A DNA stretch of 64,000 nt, from NCBI GenBank assembly GCA_031291295.1, contig JARLJI010000244.1:55078-119077 (forward strand), in the 5' to 3' direction. The first letter of the stretch is position 1; every line of letters begins with the position of its first letter. Under the pieces are notes generated by a model. That model was not told where the DNA came from, did not search any database, and saw nothing but the letters and a program-made list of their open reading frames with translations. Shown here piece after piece: positions 1-8,995 of the stretch. The DNA is from Rhodoferax sp. (lineage in GTDB: Bacteria; Pseudomonadota; Gammaproteobacteria; Burkholderiales; Burkholderiaceae_C). The translations under genes were made by a program, and so were the position numbers.

Positions 1-1052
1 CCCATGGGATTGACTCGGGCCGGGTCGAGCCCCAGCGTGTTGATGACCGCCAGCGACTGCGCGGCAAAGGCTTCGTTGAGCTCGATCCAGTCCATGTCGT
101 CCAGCGTGAGGCCGGCGTAGCGCAGCGCCGCCGGGATCGCCTCGATCGGGCCGATGCCCATGAGGTGCGGCGGCACGCCGCGGCTGGCGTAGCTGACAAA
201 GCGCGCCAGCGGCGTGAGGCCGAAACGCTGGATGGCCGCCTCACTCGCCAGGATCAGCGCGCCCGCGCCATCCGAGGTTTGCGAGCTGTTGCCGGCCGTG
301 ACCGAGCCGCGCGCCGCAAACACGGTCTTGAGCCTGGCCAGGCCTTCAACGGTGGTGTCGGGGCGCGCGCCTTCGTCAAGGCTCACGGTGCGCTTGGTGA
401 CGCTGACTTCGGCCGAGTCCAGGTCCACGGAGCGTTCGGCAACTTCAACCGGCGTAATCTCGTCGGTGAACTCGCCGGCTTTCATCGCGGCGACGGCCTT
501 CATGTTCGACCGATACGCAAACTCGTCCTGCGCCTCACGGCTCACCTTCCACTGCTGCGCGACCTTCTCGGCCGTCAGGCCCATGCCGTAGGCGATGCCG
601 TAGCTCTCGACATCGTCGGTGTTGGCGAAAATGGTGGGCGAGAGACTGGGCGAGTTGCCCATCATCGGCACCATGCTCATGCTCTCGGTGCCGGCGGCGA
701 TCATCACGTCGGCCTCGCCCACGCGGATGCGGTCGGCCGCCATCTGCACGGCCGACAGGCCCGAGGCGCAAAAGCGGTTCACGGTGATGCCGCCCACGCT
801 CTTGGGCAGGCCCGCGAGGATGGCGCCGATGCGCGCCACGTTCAGGCCCTGCTGGGCCTCGGGAATCGCGCAGCCGCAGATCACGTCTTCAATGGCCTTC
901 GGGTCCAGCCCCGGCACCTGCGCCAGCGCCGCACGCAGCGCCGTGGCCAGCAGGTCGTCCGGGCGGGTGTTGCGGAAGAACCCGCGGTGCGAACGCCCGA
1001 TCGGCGTGCGCGTGGCGGCAACGATGTAGGCGTCTTGAACTTGTTTGCTCAT
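1..1052 (-). CDS. fadA: Thiolase / acetyl-CoA acyltransferase (FadA-like), truncated by window start
   Basis: Reverse frame from ATG at 1052: MSKQVQDAYIVAATRTPIGRSHRGFFRNTRPDDLLATAL..., with thiolase motif VNRFCASGLSAVQMAADRI and NEAFAAQSLAV; no stop before the window edge. Confidence 0.9.
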   Translation of the reverse strand, partial: MSKQVQDAYIVAATRTPIGRSHRGFFRNTRPDDLLATALRAALAQVPGLDPKAIEDVICGCAIPEAQQGLNVARIGAILAGLPKSVGGITVNRFCASGLSAVQMAADRIRVGEADVMIAAGTESMSMVPMMGNSPSLSPTIFANTDDVESYGIAYGMGLTAEKVAQQWKVSREAQDEFAYRSNMKAVAAMKAGEFTDEITPVEVAERSVDLDSAEVSVTKRTVSLDEGARPDTTVEGLARLKTVFAARGSVTAGNSSQTSDGAGALILASEAAIQRFGLTPLARFVSYASRGVPPHLMGIGPIEAIPAALRYAGLTLDDMDWIELNEAFAAQSLAVINTLGLDPARVNPM

Positions 1053-1468
1053 GATGAAGCTCCTGGGTGGTTTTGCTCCTTCCCCCTCCGGGGGAAGGCT
1101 GGGATGGGGGCCGGCACCGCCAGCGCAGCCAGGCGATCAGCAATCACCTGAAGCACCCCATCGAGATTGAGAAACGGTGCATTCGTCGGAAAGCGCAACA
1201 CTTCGAACCCATGTGCGCGAAAAAACGCATCGCGCCTCGCATCGTAGGCTTCCTGATCCTGATGCTGCGATCCGTCGAGTTCAACGACCAATTTGGGATA
1301 CAGGCAAGTGAAATCGGCGATGTAGCTGCCCAGCGGGTGCTGGCGCCGAAACTTCACGCCCAATTGCTCGCCGCGCAGACGCGACCACAGCTTGCGCTCA
1401 GAGTCGGTCATCGCCGTGCGCAAGGCACGCGCATTGGTCTGCGCGGCGGGAGTGGATTGGTGTTGCAC
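1049..1468 (-). CDS. DUF559 domain-containing (endonuclease-like) protein
   Basis: LWSRLRGEQLGVKFRRQHPLGSYIADFTCLYPKLVVELDGSQH...DARRDAFFRAHGFEVLRF is typical DUF559; GTG start; C-terminus runs through the left repeat. Confidence 0.85.
   Translation of the reverse strand: MQHQSTPAAQTNARALRTAMTDSERKLWSRLRGEQLGVKFRRQHPLGSYIADFTCLYPKLVVELDGSQHQDQEAYDARRDAFFRAHGFEVLRFPTNAPFLNLDGVLQVIADRLAALAVPAPIPAFPRRGKEQNHPGASS
1075..1111. repeat. Left inverted repeat flanking DUF559 gene (CTTCCCCC-rich palindrome)
   Basis: GCTCCTTCCCCCTCCGGGGGAAGGCTGGGATGGGGGC; near-complement of 1493-1534. Confidence 0.8.
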
Positions 1469-1492
1469 GATGGCGTGGTTTGTGGCGCTTTG

Positions 1493-1534
1493 CCCCCATC
1501 CCTGCCTTCCCCCAGAGGGGGAAGGAGAAGGGCA
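1493..1534. repeat. Right inverted repeat flanking DUF559 gene
   Basis: GCCCCCATCCCTGCCTTCCCCCAGAGGGGGAAGGAGAAGGGC; reverse complement closely matches 1075-1111. Confidence 0.8.
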
Positions 1535-1539
1535 AAGGG

Positions 1540-3939
1540 TCAGTTCCGTACGGGTTTTCCTGTGCTGAGCATGCCCATGATGCGTTCCTGGGTCTTCGGG
1601 TGTTCCAGCAGCGCGCCGAAGGCGCGGCGTTCCAGCGTCATTACGTATTCCTCCGTCACCAGCGTGCCGGCGTCCACGTCACCGCCCGTGACCACGCCGG
1701 CAATCAGGCTGGCAATGTGAAAGTCGTGCTGGCTGATAAAGCCGCCGTCGCGCATGTTCACGAGCTGCCCCTGGATGGTGGCCCGGCCAGCGCGCCCGGC
1801 CACCGGGAACAGGCGCTTGTGCGGCGCGCGGTAGCCGCCCAGCGCCATCGCCTTCGCTTCGTTCAGCGCCACGAACAGCAGTTCGTCCTTGTTCGGCACG
1901 AACAGGTCGCTGTCCAGCAGGTAGCCGAGCTTGCGCGATTCGAGCGCGCTGGTGCCGACCTTGGCCATGGCGGCCGCGGTAAAGCCTTCGGTCAAAAACG
2001 GCAGCAGATCCTTGCCCGTACTGGTGGCCGCGTTCTCGGCGGCGCGCCGGGCGATGTAGGTCAGGCCGCCGGCGCCGGGCACCAGGCCCACGCCCACTTC
2101 GACCAGACCGATGTAGCTCTCCATATGGACCACGCGGCGTGCCGAGTACGCGGCCATTTCGCAGCCGCCGCCCAGCGCCAGGCCGCGCACGGCAGACACC
2201 ACCGGCACGCTGGCGTAGCGCAGCTTGAGCATGATGCGCTGCAGTTCATGCTCGGCCTCGTCGATGGCGGCGACGCCGCCGACCATGAAGCCCGGCAGCA
2301 TGGCCTGCAGGTCGGCGCCGGCGCTGAAGGGCTCGTCGCCCGACCAGATCACCACGCCCTGATAGTCCTTCTCGGCCAGGTCCACCGCCAGCGACAGGCC
2401 TTCGGCCACGTCCGGGCTGATGGCGTGCATCTTGGTCTTGATGCTGGCGATGACGACCTCATCATCGAGCGTCCACAGGCGGATCGCGGCGTCTTCGTGC
2501 AGCGTCTTGCCGGCCGTCCTGAAATCGGGCAGGGACTCGCCCCGCAATTTCTCGGGAAAATGCTGCCTAGCGTAGACGGGCAGCGCACGTCGCGCTATAA
2601 ATTTCTGAGCAGATGCGCTCCACGAGCCGGCTGCCGTGTGCACGCCACCGGCCTCGGGCACGGGGCCGGTGAACACCCAATCGGGCAGCGGCGCCCTGGA
2701 CAGCGCCTTGCCTGCATCGATGTCCTCCTGCACCATCTTCGCCACCTCGACCCAGCCCGCTTCCTGCCAGAGCTCGAACGGCCCCTGCTGCATGCCGAAG
2801 CCCCAGCGCAGGCACAAGTCCACGTCGCGCGCGGTCTCGGCGATGGTGGCCAGGTGCACGGCCGCATAGTGAAAGCTGTTGCGCAGGATCGCCCACAGAA
2901 AGCGTCCTTGGGCGCCCTCGCTGTCCCGCAGCAGCTTCAGACGCTCGCCCGCAGGCTTCTTGAGCATGCGGGCGTAGACCTCGTCGGCCTTCGCGCCGGC
3001 GGGCACGTAATCCTTGCTCGCGAGATCGAAGCGCAGCACGTCGCGCCCCACCTTCTTGTAGAAGCCCGCCTTGGTCTTCTGGCCCAGGTTACCGAGTTCC
3101 AGCAGAGTCTTGAGCACCTCGGGCGTGCCAAAGCTCGCGTAGAACGGGTCGCTCTGTTCGTTCAGATTGTTCTGCAGCGTCTCTATCACGTGGGCCATGG
3201 TGTCCAGGCCCACCACGTCGGCGGTGCGGAAGGTGCCCGAGCTCGCGCGGCCCAGCTTCCTGCCCGTGAGGTCGTCCACCACGTCGAACGTCAGGCCGAA
3301 GTTGTCCACCTCCTTCATGGTCGCCAGCATGCCGGCGATGCCGACGCGGTTGGCTATGATGTTGGGCGTGTCGGGCGCGCCCACCACGCCCTTGCCCAGG
3401 CCGCTGGTGACGAAGGTTTCCAGATCGTCGAGAATTTGCGGCTCGGTGGTCGGCGTGTTGATCAGCTCCACCAAGTACATATAGCGCGGCGGGTTGAAGA
3501 AGTGGATGCCACAAAAGCGCGGCTTGATTTCCCCGGGCAGCGCCTCGCTGAGCTTGGTGATGGACAGGCCCGAGGTGTTGGACGCCACGATGGCGTGCGG
3601 CGCAAGAAACGGCGCGATCTTGCGGTACAGGTCGAGCTTCCAGTCCATGCGCTCGGCGATGGCCTCGATCACCAGATCGCACTCCTTGAGCACGTCCATG
3701 TGCTCTTCGTAGTTGGCCTGCTGGATCAGCACGGCATCGTCCGCCACGCCCAGCGGCGACGGCTTGAGCTTCTTCAGGCCCTCGATGGCGCGGGTGACGA
3801 TGCCGTTTTTCGGACCATCCTTGGCGGGCAGGTCGAACAGCACCACCGGCACGCGGACATTGACCAGGTGCGCCGCGATCTGCGCACCCATCACACCGGC
3901 GCCGAGCACGGCGACTTTGCGAACTTGAAATCGGTTCAT
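1540..3939 (-). CDS. fadB: 3-hydroxyacyl-CoA dehydrogenase / enoyl-CoA hydratase (FadB-like)
   Basis: MNRFQVRKVAVLGAGVMGAQIAAHL..., HFFNPPRYMYLVELI, C-terminal crotonase region EPFSAGADLQAML. Confidence 0.9.
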   Translation of the reverse strand: MNRFQVRKVAVLGAGVMGAQIAAHLVNVRVPVVLFDLPAKDGPKNGIVTRAIEGLKKLKPSPLGVADDAVLIQQANYEEHMDVLKECDLVIEAIAERMDWKLDLYRKIAPFLAPHAIVASNTSGLSITKLSEALPGEIKPRFCGIHFFNPPRYMYLVELINTPTTEPQILDDLETFVTSGLGKGVVGAPDTPNIIANRVGIAGMLATMKEVDNFGLTFDVVDDLTGRKLGRASSGTFRTADVVGLDTMAHVIETLQNNLNEQSDPFYASFGTPEVLKTLLELGNLGQKTKAGFYKKVGRDVLRFDLASKDYVPAGAKADEVYARMLKKPAGERLKLLRDSEGAQGRFLWAILRNSFHYAAVHLATIAETARDVDLCLRWGFGMQQGPFELWQEAGWVEVAKMVQEDIDAGKALSRAPLPDWVFTGPVPEAGGVHTAAGSWSASAQKFIARRALPVYARQHFPEKLRGESLPDFRTAGKTLHEDAAIRLWTLDDEVVIASIKTKMHAISPDVAEGLSLAVDLAEKDYQGVVIWSGDEPFSAGADLQAMLPGFMVGGVAAIDEAEHELQRIMLKLRYASVPVVSAVRGLALGGGCEMAAYSARRVVHMESYIGLVEVGVGLVPGAGGLTYIARRAAENAATSTGKDLLPFLTEGFTAAAMAKVGTSALESRKLGYLLDSDLFVPNKDELLFVALNEAKAMALGGYRAPHKRLFPVAGRAGRATIQGQLVNMRDGGFISQHDFHIASLIAGVVTGGDVDAGTLVTEEYVMTLERRAFGALLEHPKTQERIMGMLSTGKPVRN

Positions 3940-3971
3940 GAGTTTTCCAGAAAAGAGTTTGCGATGCGCCG

Positions 3972-4412
3972 TCACTCGACGCGCAGCCACACCTGGGTGC
4001 GGTAGAACGGACCCAGGTAGCCACGCACCTCGAGCTTCTTGCCGCCGTCCACGGGTTTGAGGCGGGTGCGGTAGACCTTGCCGTTGTTCGGGTCGACAAT
4101 GTCGCCGCCGTCCCACACGGTCTTGTCGTCGGCACTTTGCTTGAGGTGACGCAGGATGGTCAGCCCCACCAGCGGCTTGTCCTTGCGATCGTCGGTGCAT
4201 TTGTCGCACACGGCGTCGGGCTTGGCGGCGGCAGGGTCCAGCAGCTTCTCGATGCTGCCGCTGTACACGCCCGCGTTGTCCTTGATGCGCACCAGGGATT
4301 TTTCGGCCTTGGTGTCGTCGTCAATGGTTTTCCATACACCGACCGGGCTCATCTGCGCCATCGCAGAGGTGCCAAACGCTACAAAACCAATAGCAATCAG
4401 TGCTTTAAACAT
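3972..4412 (-). CDS. DUF2147 domain-containing secreted protein
   Basis: MFKALIAIGFVAFGTSAMAQ signal peptide, then SPVGVWKTIDDDTKAEKSLVRI... Confidence 0.8.
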   Translation of the reverse strand: MFKALIAIGFVAFGTSAMAQMSPVGVWKTIDDDTKAEKSLVRIKDNAGVYSGSIEKLLDPAAAKPDAVCDKCTDDRKDKPLVGLTILRHLKQSADDKTVWDGGDIVDPNNGKVYRTRLKPVDGGKKLEVRGYLGPFYRTQVWLRVE

Positions 4413-4432
4413 AAGGGCTCCAGGCAAAAATG
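4382..4432. repeat. Dispersed TAGC...GGGCT repeat (copy 1), spans DUF2147 start codon
   Basis: CAAAACCAATAGCAATCAGTGCTTTAAACATAAGGGCTCCAGGCAAAAAT. Confidence 0.55.
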
Positions 4433-4486
4433 ACTTGAAAAACGGGCACCGGGCTGACACTGAGCGGGCAGCGATCCGGCGCCCGG

Positions 4487-6298
4487 TCAGGCAAACACGG
4501 CATCCGTCTCCATCAGCACCTTGCTGCCCGAGCGCGCGGTGCGCATCAGCGTCGCCGTCTCAGGGAACAGCCGGGCGAAGTAGAAGCGCGCCGTCTGCAG
4601 CTTGCCCCGGTAGAACGGGTCGGCCGGCTTGCCTTGTGATTGCGCGGCCGCGATTTCCTTCAGCGCCACCTGCGCCATGCGGGCCCAGAAATAGCCGAAC
4701 ACCAGGTGGCCGGCCACGCGCAGGTAGTCCACCGCGGCGGCGCCCACTTCGTCGGCGTTCTGGAACGCCTTGAACCCCAGTTCGGTCGTGAGCTTGGTGA
4801 TCTGGTCGCCCAGGACCGCCAGCGGGTTGATGAACTCGGCCATCTTCTCGTTGACGCCCTCTTCTTCCACCAGCTGGCCCACCAGTTTGCCGAACTTTCT
4901 GAGCGTGGCGCCGTTGTTGCCCAGCACCTTGCGCCCCAGCAGGTCGAGCGACTGGATGGTGTTGGTGCCCTCGTAGATCATGTTGATGCGGGCATCGCGC
5001 ACAAACTGCTCCATACCCCATTCCTTGATGTAGCCGTGGCCACCGAACACCTGCTGGCAGGCCGAGGTCGCGGTCCAGCCGTTGTCGGTGATGAAGGCTT
5101 TCACAATGGGCGTGAGCAGGGCCACCAGCTCAGCCGCGTCCTGGCGCACCTTCTCGTCGGGGTGGCTCAGTTCCTTGTCGATCAAGAGCGCGCAGTACAG
5201 GCTCAGGGCGCGGCCGCCTTCGGCATAGGCCTTGGCCGTCAGCAGCATCTTGCGCACGTCGGGGTGCACCAGGATGCCATCGGCGGGCTGGTCCTTGTTC
5301 TTCGGGCCCGTCAACGAGCGGCCCTGGATGCGGTCCTTGGCATAGGCCAGCGCGTTCTGGTAGGCCACCTCGGTCAGGCCCAGCGACTGCATGCCCACGC
5401 CGATGCGCGCGGCATTCATCATCACGAACATGGCGGCGAGGCCCTTGTTGGGCTGGCCGACCAGCCAGCCCTGCGCGCCCTCGAGCACGATTTGCGCGGT
5501 GGCGTTGCCGTGGATGCCCATCTTGTGTTCCAGGCCGGCGCAGTAGATGCCGTTGCGCGCGCCCAGCGTGCCATCCTTGTTCACCAGGAACTTCGGCACG
5601 ATGAACAGCGAAATCCCCTTGCTGCCCTGCGGCGCATCGGGCAACCGGGCCAGCACCAGGTGGATGATGTTGCTCACCATGTCGTGCTCGCCGGCGCTGA
5701 TGAAGATTTTGTTGCCGGTGATCTTGTAGCTGCCGTCCACCAATGGTTCCGCCTTGGTGCGTAAGAGCCCCAGGTCGGTGCCGCAATGCGGCTCGGTCAG
5801 GCACATGGTGCCGGTCCACTCGCCGCTGGTGAGCTTGGGCAGGTAGGTCTGCTTCTGCGCGTCGGTGCCGTGCGTGTGCAGGCATTCGTAGGCGCCGTGC
5901 GTCAGTCCCGGGTACATGGTCCAGGCCTGGTTCGCGCTGTTGAGCATCTCGTAGAAGCACTGGTTCACCACGATCGGCAAGCCCTGGCCGCCATACGCCG
6001 GATCGCCGCTGAGCGCGGGCCAGCCGCCTTCCACATATTTGGCATAGGCCGCCTTGAAGCCCTTGGGCGTGGTGACCTCGTGAGTGCTCTGGTCCAGCAC
6101 GCAGCCCTCGGTGTCGCCGCTGATGTTCAGCGGGAAGGTGACCTCCTGCGCGAACTTGCCGCCTTCTTCCAGGATGGCACTGATGGTGTCCACGTCGACA
6201 TCGGCGTGCTTGGGCATGGCCTTGAATTCATCGGTGACCTTGAGCACCTCGTGCATCACGAAGTGCATGTCGCGCAGGGGCGGCGTGTAGGTAGGCAT
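4487..6298 (-). CDS. Acyl-CoA dehydrogenase
   Basis: MPTYTPPLRDMHFVMHEVL..., GTMCLTEPHCGTDLGLLRTKA, YEGTNTIQSLDLLGRKVL. Confidence 0.93.
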   Translation of the reverse strand: MPTYTPPLRDMHFVMHEVLKVTDEFKAMPKHADVDVDTISAILEEGGKFAQEVTFPLNISGDTEGCVLDQSTHEVTTPKGFKAAYAKYVEGGWPALSGDPAYGGQGLPIVVNQCFYEMLNSANQAWTMYPGLTHGAYECLHTHGTDAQKQTYLPKLTSGEWTGTMCLTEPHCGTDLGLLRTKAEPLVDGSYKITGNKIFISAGEHDMVSNIIHLVLARLPDAPQGSKGISLFIVPKFLVNKDGTLGARNGIYCAGLEHKMGIHGNATAQIVLEGAQGWLVGQPNKGLAAMFVMMNAARIGVGMQSLGLTEVAYQNALAYAKDRIQGRSLTGPKNKDQPADGILVHPDVRKMLLTAKAYAEGGRALSLYCALLIDKELSHPDEKVRQDAAELVALLTPIVKAFITDNGWTATSACQQVFGGHGYIKEWGMEQFVRDARINMIYEGTNTIQSLDLLGRKVLGNNGATLRKFGKLVGQLVEEEGVNEKMAEFINPLAVLGDQITKLTTELGFKAFQNADEVGAAAVDYLRVAGHLVFGYFWARMAQVALKEIAAAQSQGKPADPFYRGKLQTARFYFARLFPETATLMRTARSGSKVLMETDAVFA

Positions 6299-6303
6299 GG
6301 TGG

Positions 6304-7041
6304 TTACTCCTTGGTGCTGGGGGTGGTCTTGGTGGATGGGGTGGATCGGCCGACCGGCCTGGCTGCCGCGTCGTTGCCGTAGCGGGCCAGGATGTGGTCG
6401 AAGCCGGTGTTGGCGCGTGCGATCGAGCCGGGGCTTTTCAGGAAACGCGCCTCGTAGTGCAGCGCCAGGATGAGGCCGTGAATCTCGAACGCCATCTGCC
6501 GCTCGTCGGCGTCAAGGCGCAAATGGCCTTCTTCCTTGGCCTGCACCACCGCGCGGACCATGGCCGCCAGCCAGGTCCCGACTGAACTGGCGAGCGCGTC
6601 GCGCACCGGGCCGGGCCGGTCGTCGAACTCGACCGCGCCGCTGATGTACAGGCAGCCCGAGTCGATTTCAGCCGAGGTGCGCTTCATCCAGTTGACAAAC
6701 AGCGCACGCAGCCGCGGCAGCCCGCGCGGCTCGCGCAGGGCCGGGCCAAACACCTCGCCCTCGAAGCGGTCGTGGTACTCGCGGATAACCGAGATCTGCA
6801 GTTCCTCGCGCGAGCCGAAATGGGCGAACACGCCCGACTTGCTCATGCGCGTGACTTCGGCCAGCGCGCCGATGGACAGGCCCTCCAGACCGATCTGGGT
6901 GGCCAGTCCCAGGGCTGCATCCACGATGGTGGCCTTGGTCTGCTGGCCCTTGTGCAAGGCCGGGCTAGCCTCGCCGGCGGGCCGGCGGCTCTTGCGCTGA
7001 CCAGCGCCGAGGGTCTTGCGGGGGTGTTCGGTGACAGGCAT
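6304..7041 (-). CDS. TetR/AcrR family transcriptional regulator
   Basis: TKATIVDAALGLATQIGLEGLSIGALAEVTRMSKSGVFAHFGSREELQISVI HTH. Confidence 0.9.
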   Translation of the reverse strand: MPVTEHPRKTLGAGQRKSRRPAGEASPALHKGQQTKATIVDAALGLATQIGLEGLSIGALAEVTRMSKSGVFAHFGSREELQISVIREYHDRFEGEVFGPALREPRGLPRLRALFVNWMKRTSAEIDSGCLYISGAVEFDDRPGPVRDALASSVGTWLAAMVRAVVQAKEEGHLRLDADERQMAFEIHGLILALHYEARFLKSPGSIARANTGFDHILARYGNDAAARPVGRSTPSTKTTPSTKE

Positions 7042-7052
7042 GGGGTCCAGAC

Positions 7053-7080
7053 AAAATAAAACGAACGATCGTTCTATTTT
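7053..7080. promoter_or_regulatory. Candidate TetR operator
   Basis: AAAATAAAACGAACGATCGTTCTATTTT, with perfect 12-bp palindrome GAACGATCGTTC at 7063-7074, about 20 bp upstream of the TetR start. Confidence 0.65.
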
Positions 7081-7160
7081 GCAGGACTTTTAGATACCCC
7101 GGCCCAAGCTGAGGGCTTCTAGAGGATGTCTTCTAAGAAGTCCCCGGGGAAACCCTCGAA

Positions 7161-8015
7161 TCAATCCTGCAACTTGAACGGCACCACCACCTGGCGCTGC
7201 TCGCCCAGGCCTTCGATGCCGAGCGTCATGACGTCGCCCTTCTTGAGGAAGGTTGGCGGCTTCATGCCCATGCCGACACCGGGCGGCGTGCCCGTGGTGA
7301 TCACGTCGCCGGGCATCAAGGTCATGAACTGGCTCACGTAGCTGACGATCTTGGCCACGCCAAAAATCATGGTCTTCGTATTGCCGGTCTGCCTGCGCTC
7401 GCCGTTCAGGTCGAGCCACATCGCGAGCTTTTGCGGATTCGGCAACTCGTCGCGCGTTACCAGCCAGGGGCCGATGGGACCGAAGGTGTCGCAGCCCTTG
7501 CCCTTGTCCCATTGCGATCCGCGCTCCAACTGGAATTCACGCTCGCTCACATCGTTGACCGTACAGTAACCCGCCACGAAATTGAGCGCGTCTTTCTGCG
7601 ACACATAGCGCGCCCGCGTGCCGATGACCACGCCGAGCTCGACTTCCCAGTCCGACTTGACCGAACCCTTGGGCAGCATCACCGCGTCGTTGGGCCCCTG
7701 GATGCAGGTCGTGGCCTTCATGAACACGATCGGTTCTTTCGGGATGGGCATGTTGGACTCGGCCGCATGGTCGGAGTAGTTCAGGCCGATCGCAATGAAC
7801 TTGCCGACGCCCGCCACCGGGCAGCCCAGGCGCGGCGCGCCCCTGACGCGCGCCAGCTTGTCCACCTTGAGCTTGCGCAGCCGGGCCAACGCCTTGTCGT
7901 CGAGCTGGTCGGGGGTGATGTCTTTCAGCACAGTGCTCAGGTCGCGCAGCTGGCCATCGCCATCGATCAGGCCGGGCTTCTCTTTACCGGGGTTGCCATA
8001 GCGAACGAGTTTCAT
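7161..8015 (-). CDS. Fumarylacetoacetate hydrolase (FAH) family protein
   Basis: FIAIGLNYSDHAAESNMPIPKEPIVFMKATTCIQGPND, DWEVELGVVIG. Confidence 0.9.
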   Translation of the reverse strand: MKLVRYGNPGKEKPGLIDGDGQLRDLSTVLKDITPDQLDDKALARLRKLKVDKLARVRGAPRLGCPVAGVGKFIAIGLNYSDHAAESNMPIPKEPIVFMKATTCIQGPNDAVMLPKGSVKSDWEVELGVVIGTRARYVSQKDALNFVAGYCTVNDVSEREFQLERGSQWDKGKGCDTFGPIGPWLVTRDELPNPQKLAMWLDLNGERRQTGNTKTMIFGVAKIVSYVSQFMTLMPGDVITTGTPPGVGMGMKPPTFLKKGDVMTLGIEGLGEQRQVVVPFKLQD

Positions 8016-8087
8016 CGGGTTCCTTTCAGTTTGAAGAGTGGACTGTAAGTCAGCAGGTGGAGCGACCGCCCGACAGGCCGAGCCGGT

Positions 8088-8822
8088 TCATATCGTCATG
8101 CCACCGTCCACCGAGAACAATTGCCCCGTGGCGAACAGCGATTCGTCGCTGGCCAGGTACACCACGATGGGGGCAATCTCGTGGGCCTGCGCCAGCCGCC
8201 CCATGGGCTGGCGCGCGATGAAATTCTTGCGCGCCTCGGCCGGATCGGCGTAGCTGCTGATGCGCTCGCCCAGCGAGGGCGTATCCACCGTGCCCGGGGC
8301 AATGGCGTTGCAGCGAATCCCCTGGCCGACAAAATCGGCGGCGACCGCTTTCGTCAGCCCCACCACGGCGGCCTTGCTGGCGCCATACACAAAACGGTTG
8401 GGCAAGCCCTTCACGCTGCTGGCCACACTGGACATGTTGATGATGCTGCCCCCACCATGGGCCAGCATTTTGGGCAGCGCGGCCTGGATCATCCAGTACT
8501 GCGAGCGCACGTTCAGGTTGAAGGCGAAGTCCCACTCTTCATCCGTGGCCTGCAGGATGGTGCCGTTGTGCACAAAGCCGGCGCAGTTGAACAGGATGTC
8601 GAGCGCCGGCAAATCGGCGGCGACCTTGTGGATGGCGGCCTTGTCGAGCACGTCCAGCGCCAGCGCGGTGACGTTGGCCACGCCCGCGTAGCTCTCCAGC
8701 AGCCTGGCGTTGACGTCGGTGGCCCAGACCTGGGCGCCCTCGGCAGCCATGGCCAGCGCGCTGGCCCGGCCGATCCCTTGCCCGGCCGCCGTCACCAGCG
8801 CGGTTTTACCTTTGAGTCTCAT
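8088..8822 (-). CDS. SDR family oxidoreductase
   Basis: MRLKGKTALVTAAGQGIGRASALAMAAEGAQVWATDVN, YGASKAAVVGLTKAVA; TGxxxGxG and YxxxK. Confidence 0.9.
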   Translation of the reverse strand: MRLKGKTALVTAAGQGIGRASALAMAAEGAQVWATDVNARLLESYAGVANVTALALDVLDKAAIHKVAADLPALDILFNCAGFVHNGTILQATDEEWDFAFNLNVRSQYWMIQAALPKMLAHGGGSIINMSSVASSVKGLPNRFVYGASKAAVVGLTKAVAADFVGQGIRCNAIAPGTVDTPSLGERISSYADPAEARKNFIARQPMGRLAQAHEIAPIVVYLASDESLFATGQLFSVDGGMTI

Positions 8823-8939
8823 GGGGTCTCCATCCTGGGGGTGAGGCTTCGCATGTTTCAGGGTTTTGCCCGACGCTGCGGCGCGATAGTTCGTCCGCCC
8901 TGAACAATGCACAAGTTGTTCAAGGTGGATTTTCTAAGA

Positions 8940-8995
8940 AAAAGTGGCCCTAGCCCTTACCCCACCTGGGCAAGCAGCTTCTCTTTTTATAGCAT
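8940..8995. repeat. Dispersed repeat (copy 2, inverted orientation)
   Basis: Reverse complement AAGCTGCTTGCCCAGGTGGGGTAAGGGCTAGGGCCACTTTTT matches the family. Confidence 0.5.

Noticed and set aside
2575-2640. GCGCTATAAATTTCTGAGCAGATGCGC inside fadB as another dispersed repeat copy
   Set aside because: Weak resemblance only; encoded protein (SASAQKFIARRALPVYARQ) looks like a normal FadB segment.
1480-4005. 841-aa + strand ORF opposite fadB
   Set aside because: Shadow ORF antisense to a convincing FadB; no recognisable domain, typical of high-GC codon position bias.
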